From assembly GCF_000013445.1 (NCBI RefSeq), contig NC_007796.1, positions 3,198,936-3,262,935 of the forward strand: a stretch of DNA of 64,000 nt, read 5' to 3'. Source of the DNA: Methanospirillum hungatei JF-1. Lineage in GTDB: Archaea > Halobacteriota > Methanomicrobia > Methanomicrobiales > Methanospirillaceae. Under the pieces are notes generated by a model. That model did no database searches. It was not told the origin of the DNA and was given only the letters and a program-made list of their open reading frames with translations. Position numbers and translations under genes: made by a program. Positions 37,641-46,466 of this stretch are shown piece after piece. The first letter of the stretch is position 1, and each line of letters opens with the position of its first letter.

Positions 37641-38078
37641 TGCAATAATACTCCTGCTTTAGTCGGTGATACTTGTGTAATTCATGATATCCGAGAAAAA
37701 CTACTTCTTTGTGATTTGATTTATCGAATTACTGGTGATGAGAAAATAATGGATAAAAAATATGTTAGTTTTTACTGGTTAAGCAAATCTGGCCGGCATC
37801 AAATTACTCGAGACGCGAGAGGTTCAAGTCAATCAATGGTAAAGATCTCTCAAGAGCACATATTATCGTGGGTAATACCTATGCCACCTATCCAAGAACA
37901 GATAAAAATTGTTGAAACAATCGAGACCTTTATTCAAAATTTATCAAAAATTCAGAATAAAATTTTCGAATCAAAAGTATTACTCCAAGAATATCATTCC
38001 GCTCTCATCTCCGCCGCTGTAACCGCAAAGATCGATGTCCGTGAAACCATACCCACTCGTTCAGAGGCCCAATCATGA
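37641..38078 (+). pseudogene. hsdS: hsdS remnant (type I specificity subunit)
   Basis: The frame is open from 37641 after a TGA and reads TPALVGDTCVIHDIREKLLL, then the end of a target-recognition domain (SMVKISQEHILSWVIPMPPI) and the conserved coiled coil to DVRETIPTRS. This is the second half of an HsdS; the first recognition domain is gone and no proper start remains. Its end overlaps the DUF262 gene by 4 bases (ATGA). Confidence 0.8.
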
Positions 38079-39871
38079 CACCCCACGTATCCACGTTCGA
38101 AACCGCAGAACCCGCATTATTAGAACTTCTTACTCACATTCACACCGGAAAAGCCCAGCTTCCTGATTTCCAGCGGGGTTGGGTCTGGGATGATAATCAT
38201 ATCCGTTCCCTGATTGCCAGCGTATCGCGTTCCTTCCCTATCGGTGCAGTCATGACGATGGCAGTGGGCGAGAACGTCAGATTCCGCCCACGACACTTTG
38301 AGGGAGCAGACGAAGCGAAAGGCAAACAACCGGAAGTCCTCGTTCTAGACGGACAACAACGGCTCACCTCCATGTACCTCTCCCTATTCTCGAAAGGGCC
38401 GGTAAAAACCCAGACTGAAAAGAAACAGGAGATATTCCGCTATTATTATCTTGATATCGCCAAATGTCTGGATCCAACAGAAGACCGGTTTGATGCGGTT
38501 GTCTCCATACCGGAGACGAAAAAACTCACAAGTGATTTTGGCAGGAGGATTGATCTTGACCTGAGCACCCGGGAACATGAATATGAGCAGGGAATGTATC
38601 CACTCCCAGCGATATTCGATCCAGCTGCTCATATGGAATGGACAAACGGGTATAAACTTCATCACCAGCATGAGCAGACAAAGACTCAACTCATTGACCA
38701 GTTTAATATGGAGATCTGGCTTCCGTTCCAACAGTACAAAGTACCGGTCATCAGACTGACGAAGGAGACCCCGAAAGAGGCGGTGTGTCAGGTCTTTGAG
38801 GCGGTAAACACCGGGGGAGTGTCATTATCTGTCTTTGAACTCCTAACGGCCACCTTCGCTTCAGACAACTTCCATCTCCGTGACGACTGGGAATCAAAAA
38901 AGAAAACCCTGTATGATATCCCCGCATTGAAAGGAGTGGACGAATCATCCTACCTCACCGCAATAACCCTCCTGACAAGTTATCAGAAGCAACAGAGTAC
39001 AAATTCAGCTGTCAGCTGTAAACGCAAGGACGTTCTCAACCTCTCCCTTTCTGAATACCAGGAGAACTCAATCCTGATTATTAAAGGACTGAAAGATGCA
39101 GCACAACTCCTGGCAAAAGAGAAGATCTTTGATATCAAGACCATCCCTTACCAGACCCAGATGATCCCCTTATCTGCAATTTGTGCATTTCTTGGACAAA
39201 AACTGCAGAATGATACGATAAAGTCGAAGATCATGCAATGGTACTGGTGTGGAGTGCTTGGAGAACTCTATGGCGGTGCAAATGAAACCAGGTATGCCCT
39301 TGATATTACCGGCGTTCTCTCCTGGCTCAACGGGGGAGAGATTCCGGCTACAATTCGGGATGCAAATTTCAGCCCGCTTCGACTCCTAACGCTGCAGAGT
39401 AGGCTTAGTGCGGCATACAAAGGACTCATGGCCCTTCTTATGAAGAAAGGAGGTTGTGACTTTGTCAATGGGGATCCGGTAGACATCCAGACCTACTTTG
39501 ACCAGGCAATCGATATCCACCACATATTTCCAAAAGCATACTGTGAAAAACAGAAATACCGCCGGGAACTCTGGAACTCGGTTATTAACAAAGCCCCTCT
39601 TTCCAGCAGGACAAACCGGGTTATCGGGGGGTATAAGCCCAGTACCTACATTGAGTCAATCCAGAAACAGGAGAAGATCAGTCCTGACCGCCTTGATGAG
39701 ATTTTTCTTTCTCATCTGATCGATCCCGGAAAGATTCGATCTGATGATTTTGCCGGATTTATCGAACACCGGGCAGGAGAATTACTCACCATCATCGAGC
39801 AGGCTATGGGGAAAACCATCTCCGGTCGAGATAGCGAAGAATATCTGAGAGAGATAAAAAGGATACAATAA
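38075..39871 (+). CDS. DUF262/DUF1524 protein, GmrSD-like type IV restriction factor
   Basis: 598 residues and apparently intact. The N-terminal DUF262 domain has LPDFQRGWVWDDNHIRSLI and LDGQQRLTSMYLSL (the DGQQR motif, ParB-like nucleotide hydrolysis in GmrSD). The C-terminal DUF1524 has the HNH-type IDIHHIFPKAYCE and a following Asn. Fused GmrSD-like enzymes cut modified phage DNA. It sits inside a wrecked type I locus between the hsdS and hsdR remnants and is the only gene there without a visible lesion. Confidence 0.88.
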   Translation: MTPHVSTFETAEPALLELLTHIHTGKAQLPDFQRGWVWDDNHIRSLIASVSRSFPIGAVMTMAVGENVRFRPRHFEGADEAKGKQPEVLVLDGQQRLTSMYLSLFSKGPVKTQTEKKQEIFRYYYLDIAKCLDPTEDRFDAVVSIPETKKLTSDFGRRIDLDLSTREHEYEQGMYPLPAIFDPAAHMEWTNGYKLHHQHEQTKTQLIDQFNMEIWLPFQQYKVPVIRLTKETPKEAVCQVFEAVNTGGVSLSVFELLTATFASDNFHLRDDWESKKKTLYDIPALKGVDESSYLTAITLLTSYQKQQSTNSAVSCKRKDVLNLSLSEYQENSILIIKGLKDAAQLLAKEKIFDIKTIPYQTQMIPLSAICAFLGQKLQNDTIKSKIMQWYWCGVLGELYGGANETRYALDITGVLSWLNGGEIPATIRDANFSPLRLLTLQSRLSAAYKGLMALLMKKGGCDFVNGDPVDIQTYFDQAIDIHHIFPKAYCEKQKYRRELWNSVINKAPLSSRTNRVIGGYKPSTYIESIQKQEKISPDRLDEIFLSHLIDPGKIRSDDFAGFIEHRAGELLTIIEQAMGKTISGRDSEEYLREIKRIQ

Positions 39872-39930
39872 TCGGGTAATCAGGTGGGTGAGATGATCCA
39901 ACATACAGAGAAAGTATTCGAGGCCACCGC

Positions 39931-40150
39931 ATGATAGGTCGTATCACCAGAGTCCCACTCCGGGAGGTCTGGAAACACGAAGCCCTTGACTTTACTACCT
40001 GACTTGAGGAGAATATCGACATCCTAAGCGAGACCATCGGGATGGCCCTTGAGAACGTAACCCGGGAGCAATCAGCCGGGGACTTCTCCCGTTGATCTGG
40101 TTGCAGAGGATGGGAATGGGAACCCGGTGGTAGAAACAAATTGCGAGTAA
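39931..40150 (+). pseudogene. DUF4268 family remnant
   Basis: MIGRITRVPLREVWKHEALDF is the typical start of DUF4268 (PD-(D/E)XK-like) proteins often found near restriction genes. A TGA stands where Trp is expected (FTT-stop-LEENIDIL). After SAGDFS the frame shifts to VDLVAEDGNGNPVV and ends at TAA 40148. About 70 residues remain of a protein that is normally about 330. Non-functional. Confidence 0.65.
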
Positions 40151-40615
40151 ATTCCATCAATAAAGATACATAGCACGTAAAGTTCTCAAAACAAATCCCA
40201 TAGATCTCAGCATCAGGTTTGAACCCCTGACAGAAGAAGAGGGTAAAAAAGAGGGTAAGCAGATATTACCAGAAGCCAACATGTTGACCAATAATGATAA
40301 TATCCGCGATTAACAAACTCTTTTCTACCAGACCCGAGCGGGCACATGCCCACACGAGAAAGGTATGTACGATTTGTGATCGTACTACCATTGTAATTTT
40401 CTGGTCCGGGTTAGTTGTTTGGACGCATCTTCCCCGGACTAATCTTATGGTTTCTATTGCCTGCTTATTATCGCTTTTTCTTTGAAATGTTCATTTTCTA
40501 TTAAAAGATGGAATTACCTCAATGAGAATCTTGATGAGTTATGCGCAACCCCTGACTACCCCTCTTTTTCCTCATGCTCAGAAACTCCCTTTTCATGTAC
40601 TGTCAAACGTAACCG
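40151..40615. other. Gene-free debris between the DUF4268 and hsdR remnants
   Basis: 465 bases with no intact gene. One short coherent fragment reads DLSIRFEPLTEEEGKKEGKQ on the plus strand (about 40205-40265), perhaps the tail of another lost gene. A short AT-rich stretch near 40500 precedes the hsdR remnant. Confidence 0.4.
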
Positions 40616-41626
40616 GTGAATCAGGGTAAAAACATAAGTTCCAGGCAATATACCGAAAAAGCATTCGAAGCTGCAATCGAAGACCATCTCCTCGCTCATG
40701 GATACCAGAAAGGAGATCCGGAAACCTTTGACCGCTCCCTCGCCCTTGACCCCGGAGAAGTCATCGCCTTCATCAAAGACACCCAGCCCAAAGACTGGAA
40801 TTACCTTGAATCTCAGCTCGGAACAATGGCTCACGGATCATCGATGACCTCTCCAAGGCCCTGAACTCTGACTATGACGGATGCCTGAAGGTCCTCCGCC
40901 AGGAATTCAAAAGTTACGGAAGAACATTCAGGACAGCCTCCTTTGCACCGGCGAGTTCCTTAAACGCCGATATCACACGGCTCTATGAAGCAAACCGACT
41001 CACCATCATCCGCCAGCTCCATTACTCGGAGAAGAACGAGAACTCCCTTGACATTACAATCCTCATCAATGCTATCCCTGTCATCACCATTGAACTCAAA
41101 AACCCCATGATCGGGTAGTCCTACGCAGATGCCATCTACCAGTATCAGGAGGACCGGGATCCATAAGAACTCATATTCCAGTTTAAGAAGAGGACCTTTG
41201 TTCACTTCGCCGCCGACCCGGAAGAAGTCTGAATGACAACCCGTCTTGACGGTCCTCATACCCGGTTCATCCCGTTCAATAAAGGGAACGACGGATGAAA
41301 AGGAAACCCCCCGAACGGGACCAACTACAAAACCACATACCTCTGGGAAGAGATCCTGGCACGGGACGCCTGCTTGACATCCTTGCCCGGTTCATTCACC
41401 TGCAGAAAGAGGAGAAGACCAGGGAAGGGAAGAAACACGTCACCGAACGAATCATCTTTCCCCGGTATCACCTGCTGCAGGCAGTCAGGAATGTAATTTC
41501 AGATGCCAGAAAGAAATGGAGAATAACGAGAAGATCGTGAATAAATTTTTTGAGAGTGAGGAGTTCAAAGAGCAGGTTACGAAGTATATGATTGACAAAG
41601 TGTATGAAGAGATAATCGGGAGGTAA
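40616..41626 (+). pseudogene. hsdR: hsdR remnant (type I restriction subunit)
   Basis: Starts GTG 40616 with TEKAFEAAIEDHLLAHGY. After a frameshift near 40840 it reads VLRQEFKSYGRTFRTASFAP and ends at the nuclease motif VITIELKNPMIG. Stops at TAG (after MIG), TAA (after DRDP), TGA (after DPEEV) and TGA (after GNDG), then another shift near 41370 to LLDILARFIHLQKEEKTREG and IIFPRYHLLQAVRNVI. The next 35 residues are the extreme C-terminus (FFESEEFKEQVTKYMIDKVY, stop 41624), so the whole helicase core is deleted. Confidence 0.85.
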
Positions 41627-41650
41627 CCCAAATACTTAACCGATATATCG

Positions 41651-42967
41651 GTGACCTTCGTGAACTCATCAAAAATCCTTGAAATATTATCTGCATATAA
41701 CCCGTTCTGGATATCAGGGGCTATTGATGCGGGCATTCCCAGGGATCTGCTCCCTGCCTGCTGTGCACAAGTTCAATCCAAAGAAGTACTGGTTCTGAAA
41801 GGAATACGTCACTCCGGAAAATCCACACTCATGAACCAGGTTATTCAGGAGCTCTTAAAAACAGGGATCCTTCCTACTGCTGTCCTCCGGGTTAATCTGG
41901 AAGAGCCACTCTTTGCTTCAGAGTATTCCATCACCCTTCTCGAAGATATCTATCGGACGTATCGGGAAAGGGTATATCCGGAAGGGAAATGCTGGGTTTT
42001 TCTTGATGAGATACAACAGGTGACCGACTGGGAATCATGGGTTCGGGGGAGGCAGGATACAGAAGACATCAAGTTTTTTGTAACCGGCTCTTCAGCATCC
42101 ATCCTTTCCCGTGAGATCGGAACGAAACTAACCGGGAGGAACGTCACTTTTGAGGTCTTCCCCCTTTCATTTATCGAATATCTACGGTTCAACGATGTGG
42201 ATGTTCGAACAGAACTGGATTATTTCAATAAAAAAACCACAATACGAAATTTATTCCATGAATATCTCATGTATGGTGGCTTTCCAGAAGTGACACTCAA
42301 AAAAACGGAGAATGAGAAGAAGATCCTCCTGAAGAGTTACTTTGACGATATACTCTATCGGGACATCGTATCCAGGTATGAGATCCGGGATGTGACAAGT
42401 CTTCGAAATCTCGCGGTCTATCTGCTGACACAGGTAGCACGGCCCACAAATATCTCTAAACTAAAAAAGAATTTTTCCATATCACAGGATAAAACAGAAT
42501 CATATATCTCTGCACTTTTGGAAAGTTACCTACTCTTTCAGATAACCAGCTTCTCGTATTCATTAAAACATTCCATGCGATCAGGATTCAAACCTTATGC
42601 AATCGACAATGGACTTCGTAATCGGGTTGCATTCTCATTTTCCGAAGACACCGGATGGCAGGTCGAAAATGTCATCGCCTGTTTTCTCAGGCAACAGTAT
42701 GAGGAAGTGTACTTCTCGAAAAATGGAAACGAGATAGATTTCATCGTAAAAGAAGGGATGCATATCAGGCGGCGGATTCAGGTCTGGTATGATGACATTT
42801 CAGTCAGGGAGATACCTTCACGTGAATTAGCCAGGTTTATCATACCGCTTCAGGGAGATGATAATCCTGAATCCATTTTGCTTACGAACGATTATGAAGA
42901 TGTTATCGAACATGATGGAATATCGATTCGATGCATACCGGTCGTGAAATATCTGTTATCATGGTGA
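41651..42967 (+). CDS. AAA ATPase with DUF4143 domain
   Basis: 438 residues: an AAA_14 ATPase with Walker A GIRHSGKST (about 53-61) and Walker B CWVFLDEIQQV, then a C-terminal DUF4143 domain with a PD-(D/E)XK-like end (EVYFSKNGNEIDFIVKEG). The family is common in archaea and often mobile; its role is not settled. Start GTG 41651 (or GTG 41660). A 14-bp perfect palindrome, ACCGATATATCGGT, covers 41639-41652, across the start. Codes on the same strand as the restriction remnants but is itself intact. Confidence 0.85.
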   Translation: MTFVNSSKILEILSAYNPFWISGAIDAGIPRDLLPACCAQVQSKEVLVLKGIRHSGKSTLMNQVIQELLKTGILPTAVLRVNLEEPLFASEYSITLLEDIYRTYRERVYPEGKCWVFLDEIQQVTDWESWVRGRQDTEDIKFFVTGSSASILSREIGTKLTGRNVTFEVFPLSFIEYLRFNDVDVRTELDYFNKKTTIRNLFHEYLMYGGFPEVTLKKTENEKKILLKSYFDDILYRDIVSRYEIRDVTSLRNLAVYLLTQVARPTNISKLKKNFSISQDKTESYISALLESYLLFQITSFSYSLKHSMRSGFKPYAIDNGLRNRVAFSFSEDTGWQVENVIACFLRQQYEEVYFSKNGNEIDFIVKEGMHIRRRIQVWYDDISVREIPSRELARFIIPLQGDDNPESILLTNDYEDVIEHDGISIRCIPVVKYLLSW

Positions 42968-43142
42968 GTGATTTTTGGCAGAGATGGTACCAGGTGACGG
43001 GAAAAATGGTTGAGAGATATTCAGGGGAGATGTAAATTTTGGTCTGAAACCCCCGTTCTTTCTTATTAACATACAAATGACCGCGGCTCCGATGGACTTC
43101 AGATAATATCATTTTATCCATTTTATCACCCTATTACATCAT

Positions 43143-43613
43143 ATGCCATCTTCTGACCTCATCCCTATCTATCATGCTGACACCGGAACCGTTCGGGAAC
43201 TCAAAAAGGTCATCAGAACCGACGAAGAATGGAGCCAAATACTTGATAAACCCGTCTTTGATGTTGCGAGGAAAGGAGGGACAGAACCGGCGTTCACCGG
43301 GGCATTTTACGCAACCAAGATAGCCGGTCTCTACCGGTGTGCCTGTTGTGGGACAGACCTCTTCTCGTCAGTGGATAAATTTGATTCAGGGACCGGGTGG
43401 CCGAGTTTTTCAGGACCGGTGTCAGCCATGAACATCAGGACCAGGAAGGACTCAGGTTATGGAATGGAAAGAACCGAAGTTCTCTGTGGTCTTTGTGATG
43501 CTCACCTGGGGCATGTCTTTGATGACGGGCCACCACCCACGGGGATGCGGTACTGCATAAACTCGGCATCGCTGATCTTCTTTCCGGGAATTATCACAAT
43601 TCGGCAGGAGTAG
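43143..43613 (+). CDS. msrB: Peptide-methionine (R)-S-oxide reductase MsrB
   Basis: 156 residues. Repairs oxidised methionine (R-sulfoxide) in proteins. Zinc Cys pairs in LYRCACCG and VLCGLCDAH, the substrate loop SGTGWPSF, and the catalytic Cys in RYCINSASL. It belongs with the superoxide dismutase further on as oxygen-damage defence, but is a separate transcription unit with an AT-rich promoter region (43100-43140). Confidence 0.95.
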   Translation: MPSSDLIPIYHADTGTVRELKKVIRTDEEWSQILDKPVFDVARKGGTEPAFTGAFYATKIAGLYRCACCGTDLFSSVDKFDSGTGWPSFSGPVSAMNIRTRKDSGYGMERTEVLCGLCDAHLGHVFDDGPPPTGMRYCINSASLIFFPGIITIRQE

Positions 43614-43620
43614 CTCAGGA

Positions 43621-44673
43621 TCAACATCTCCTGAAATACTTCTCCGGCACAGTCATCTCAAATCTGACCCCTTTACCCGGTGTCCCGGTCTCTTTTATAC
43701 TGATATCGGTGATAGAGAGGATCTCCCTGATAAGGAAGAGACCAAGACCGGTATTCTTTCCATATCCCCGTTTGAAGACCTTCTCTTTCTCATCTGCTGA
43801 GATCCCGGATCCATTGTCCTCGTAGATAATCCGGAGAAGAGACTGTTCATCCACATAGGAGATCCGGATTTCAGTCACTCCGCCACCATGACGGATCGAG
43901 TTCTCCACAAGGTTATACATCACCTTGACCAGCATCTGGTCGGCAAATATCTCATAACACTGGTCCGGGAGTTGCACGGAGATATCCTTTACAAGACCTG
44001 ATATGGTAGGATTTGTAAAAATTACCGGGATACGCTGCCACATAGGTTCAAGAACCCCGAGATCCTGGTAACTCCTCGTAAACTCGATCAGATGCTGGAT
44101 CTCCTTCCCGCTGAACTCAATCGCCTCTAGTTGTTTCTTCAGCTTCGGATCTGTAATCACTTCCTTGAGCAGGAAACAGTAATTCACAATCACCATCACA
44201 TGATTGAGAATATCATGCCTTGTAATGGAAGAGAGGATATTGAGCTTGTTATTTGCCTGGGAGAGGGCAGCATATGACCGTTCGAGCTCTTCCTTCCGGC
44301 TGATCAGCTGGTCCCGGTTATCAGCAAGATTTGCTACCATCCGGTTAAAGGAAAGAGAGAAATCTCCCATGAAATCAACCCTTTGAGAGAGATCCCCCTC
44401 TGCAATCATCTTTGCCTGCCAGGTAAGGTGGCGGAGTGATGACTGAAGAGCCTTCAAGGGACCCGCGATATAGCCCCGAAAAGAGAGCTTTGCGTCCAGA
44501 TCCCCTTCAGACATACGGGAGATAAAAGAATGCATCTCATGTATCTTTCCAAGAATTCGTTTGAGTTTCTCCTGTTCCTCCAAAGAACCGGGGAGATCTT
44601 TTGGAATATCTCCCCCTTTCTCAATCATATCTTCGATCAGGGTCAGTGCATCCTGACCTGAATTCTCAGTCAT
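43621..44673 (-). CDS. HAMP histidine kinase
   Basis: 350 residues from ATG 44673 (AGG 6 bases upstream; a Met nine codons earlier would overlap the preceding gene). No membrane helix. A HAMP-like helical repeat (about 35-110), the H-box SSITRHDILNHVMVI with an intact His, then HATPase with N-box NLVENSIRHGG and G-boxes EDNGSGIS and TGLGLFLI. A working cytoplasmic kinase. Last of four codirectional signalling genes (V4R protein, two response regulators), its likely partners. Confidence 0.9.
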   Translation of the reverse strand: MTENSGQDALTLIEDMIEKGGDIPKDLPGSLEEQEKLKRILGKIHEMHSFISRMSEGDLDAKLSFRGYIAGPLKALQSSLRHLTWQAKMIAEGDLSQRVDFMGDFSLSFNRMVANLADNRDQLISRKEELERSYAALSQANNKLNILSSITRHDILNHVMVIVNYCFLLKEVITDPKLKKQLEAIEFSGKEIQHLIEFTRSYQDLGVLEPMWQRIPVIFTNPTISGLVKDISVQLPDQCYEIFADQMLVKVMYNLVENSIRHGGGVTEIRISYVDEQSLLRIIYEDNGSGISADEKEKVFKRGYGKNTGLGLFLIREILSITDISIKETGTPGKGVRFEMTVPEKYFRRC

Positions 44674-44683
44674 GGAAAACCTG

Positions 44684-45208
44684 TCAGGAACTGCGGACAT
44701 TGGCTTCAAACCGGCAGGTCCTATCTCCGGTGCACCAGCAGTCAACCTCTCTGACCTCGTATTCGGATCCGGTCATCTCCTCAAGAATACCCCGGATAAA
44801 CCCTTCGTCAAAGGTACATACCGGATAATTCAGCTCAGGAAGCCCTGAACAGTCAAGATCCTCCGCGACGGTGAGGGTAAAACTGCCACTCAGCTCATCT
44901 GCCTCCTCAACCCGGAGAATTCCGATACCCAGCTCCCGGAGTGATTCCTGGAATTTCCTGATGAAATCATGCATCCCCGTGCATCCGGAAAGCAGGTGGT
45001 GATAATACTCCCTTCCAGATAACCGTCCGGCTTCCCTGAATATTTTGTCTGCTTCAGCATCACCGTACCGCTGCTCAAGCACATCACGGAGCGTATATTG
45101 CATGAGCCGGTAGATCTCAAGCCGGGTAGTGTTCCCAAGATTCGGTCTGCCCTTCTCTATATCTCCTAAAAGCTCCCATTTGAACTCGTATTTTCTTGAC
45201 TGGCCCAT
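44684..45208 (-). CDS. V4R-domain sensor protein
   Basis: 174 residues from ATG 45208. C-terminal V4R domain with the Cys-rich end DCWCTGDRTCRFE; N-terminal helical region. V4R is a small-molecule-binding sensor fold found with kinases and regulators, and the Cys pair could hold a metal or haem. It is 10 bases from the kinase gene downstream and probably feeds it a signal. Confidence 0.8.
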   Translation of the reverse strand: MGQSRKYEFKWELLGDIEKGRPNLGNTTRLEIYRLMQYTLRDVLEQRYGDAEADKIFREAGRLSGREYYHHLLSGCTGMHDFIRKFQESLRELGIGILRVEEADELSGSFTLTVAEDLDCSGLPELNYPVCTFDEGFIRGILEEMTGSEYEVREVDCWCTGDRTCRFEANVRSS

Positions 45209-45267
45209 AATGTATCTCATATGTTTTGGTACCTATAATCACTTTCCTCTTCATTCATACCGGATTT

Positions 45268-46398
45268 TCAGATATAGAGTACAGCAACTTCTCCAGGGTC
45301 GGTCTGAAACATCCTGATATTATAGTGTTTTACACATCCGTCAGCTGAAAGGGGGACATTGTCTATGGAGTCCCGACCGCCTTCCATGGCAATCTTCCTG
45401 CAAATGATACATATCTTCCGGCCTTCATCATCTGGAAAAACCTCTTCAATCACTTTTCCAGGGGCACATCTCCCGCTCATCCCAGTCATCTCTTCAGCAG
45501 CCGGATTGCCACCATGACAGACCAGTCGTCCATCGGCCTCTATCCTGAATAGCTGCAGACCTACCGGCAGATGCTGAATAATTCTGATCAGCTTTTCTTC
45601 TGACTCTTTCTGAGGGGTAATATCCCGAAGACTCTCTATTGCTCCGGCTATTTTCCCATGCTGATCATACAGGAAAGATGCTCTGGCCAGGAAAAAGTGT
45701 TTCCTTCCGGCGATATACAACACTCCATCTGCGGTGATGATGGAATTTTCCCGGTGAAGTGATGGATAGGAAGCTTCAACACCAGGATCAGGGCGAAGGA
45801 GGAGATCAATGATCATGGGCCGTCGTGATCCGTAAAACGGGACTGCATGGGAATATGCACCCCTCCCGATCATGTCTTCAGCACGGGTACCGGTTATCCG
45901 CTCAATCTCCCGGTTCCAGGCGATGATGATCCCCTCAGTATTGATGGCAAAGGTTGCGTCCGGGAGAAAATTGATGATGTCATGGAACCGCTGCTCTGAT
46001 GCTTTTATTGCCTGAAGTGCCCGTCTCCGCTCAACTGCAGTCTCTATCTTATGGGCAATATCTGCAAACTGAAGCTTTGGGTCGCCTCCTTTCTGGACAT
46101 AAAAGTCCACTCCGGTGTTGACCGCATCCCCAGCAATTGCCTCATCACCGCGGCCGGTAAAGAGGATGAATGGGATATCACCACACTGTTTTCTCACAAA
46201 ACGGAGGAGCTCAATACCATTCATTCCCGGCATCTGGTAGTCGGAGATGATCACATCATAGGTGTTCTCCTGCAGAAGTCTGACTGCCTCCTGCCCTGAC
46301 AGAACCCCGGTTACCGAAAAATCTCCTGCCCGTTTAAGAAACAGACGCCCAATATCTACCAGGACCGGTTCATCATCGACAAAAAGCACAGAGATCAT
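45268..46398 (-). CDS. Response regulator with two PAS domains
   Basis: 376 residues. Receiver domain 1-120 with phospho-acceptor Asp in VIISDYQMPGM, the Thr in ILFTGRGDE and the Lys in VQKGGDP. Two PAS domains follow (about 135-250 and 262-370). No kinase, DNA-binding or enzymatic output is present, so it ends in PAS sensing, an arrangement frequent in methanogens. Gap of 68 bases to the next regulator upstream. Confidence 0.88.
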   Translation of the reverse strand: MISVLFVDDEPVLVDIGRLFLKRAGDFSVTGVLSGQEAVRLLQENTYDVIISDYQMPGMNGIELLRFVRKQCGDIPFILFTGRGDEAIAGDAVNTGVDFYVQKGGDPKLQFADIAHKIETAVERRRALQAIKASEQRFHDIINFLPDATFAINTEGIIIAWNREIERITGTRAEDMIGRGAYSHAVPFYGSRRPMIIDLLLRPDPGVEASYPSLHRENSIITADGVLYIAGRKHFFLARASFLYDQHGKIAGAIESLRDITPQKESEEKLIRIIQHLPVGLQLFRIEADGRLVCHGGNPAAEEMTGMSGRCAPGKVIEEVFPDDEGRKICIICRKIAMEGGRDSIDNVPLSADGCVKHYNIRMFQTDPGEVAVLYI

Positions 46399-46466
46399 AT
46401 CTGATGGAAGTTCTCGCGTATACGATGATTAAAGGTTGTGGCATTCATCATAAGAAGGGAGAGATC

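Noticed and set aside
40294-40485. 63-residue ORF between restriction remnants
   Set aside because: No ribosome binding site, low-complexity hydrophobic end and no family likeness; treated as debris.
29470-41626. CRISPR array or tRNA-flanked integration site
   Set aside because: I looked for regularly spaced repeats and tRNA-like cloverleaf sequence at the edges of the element and found none.
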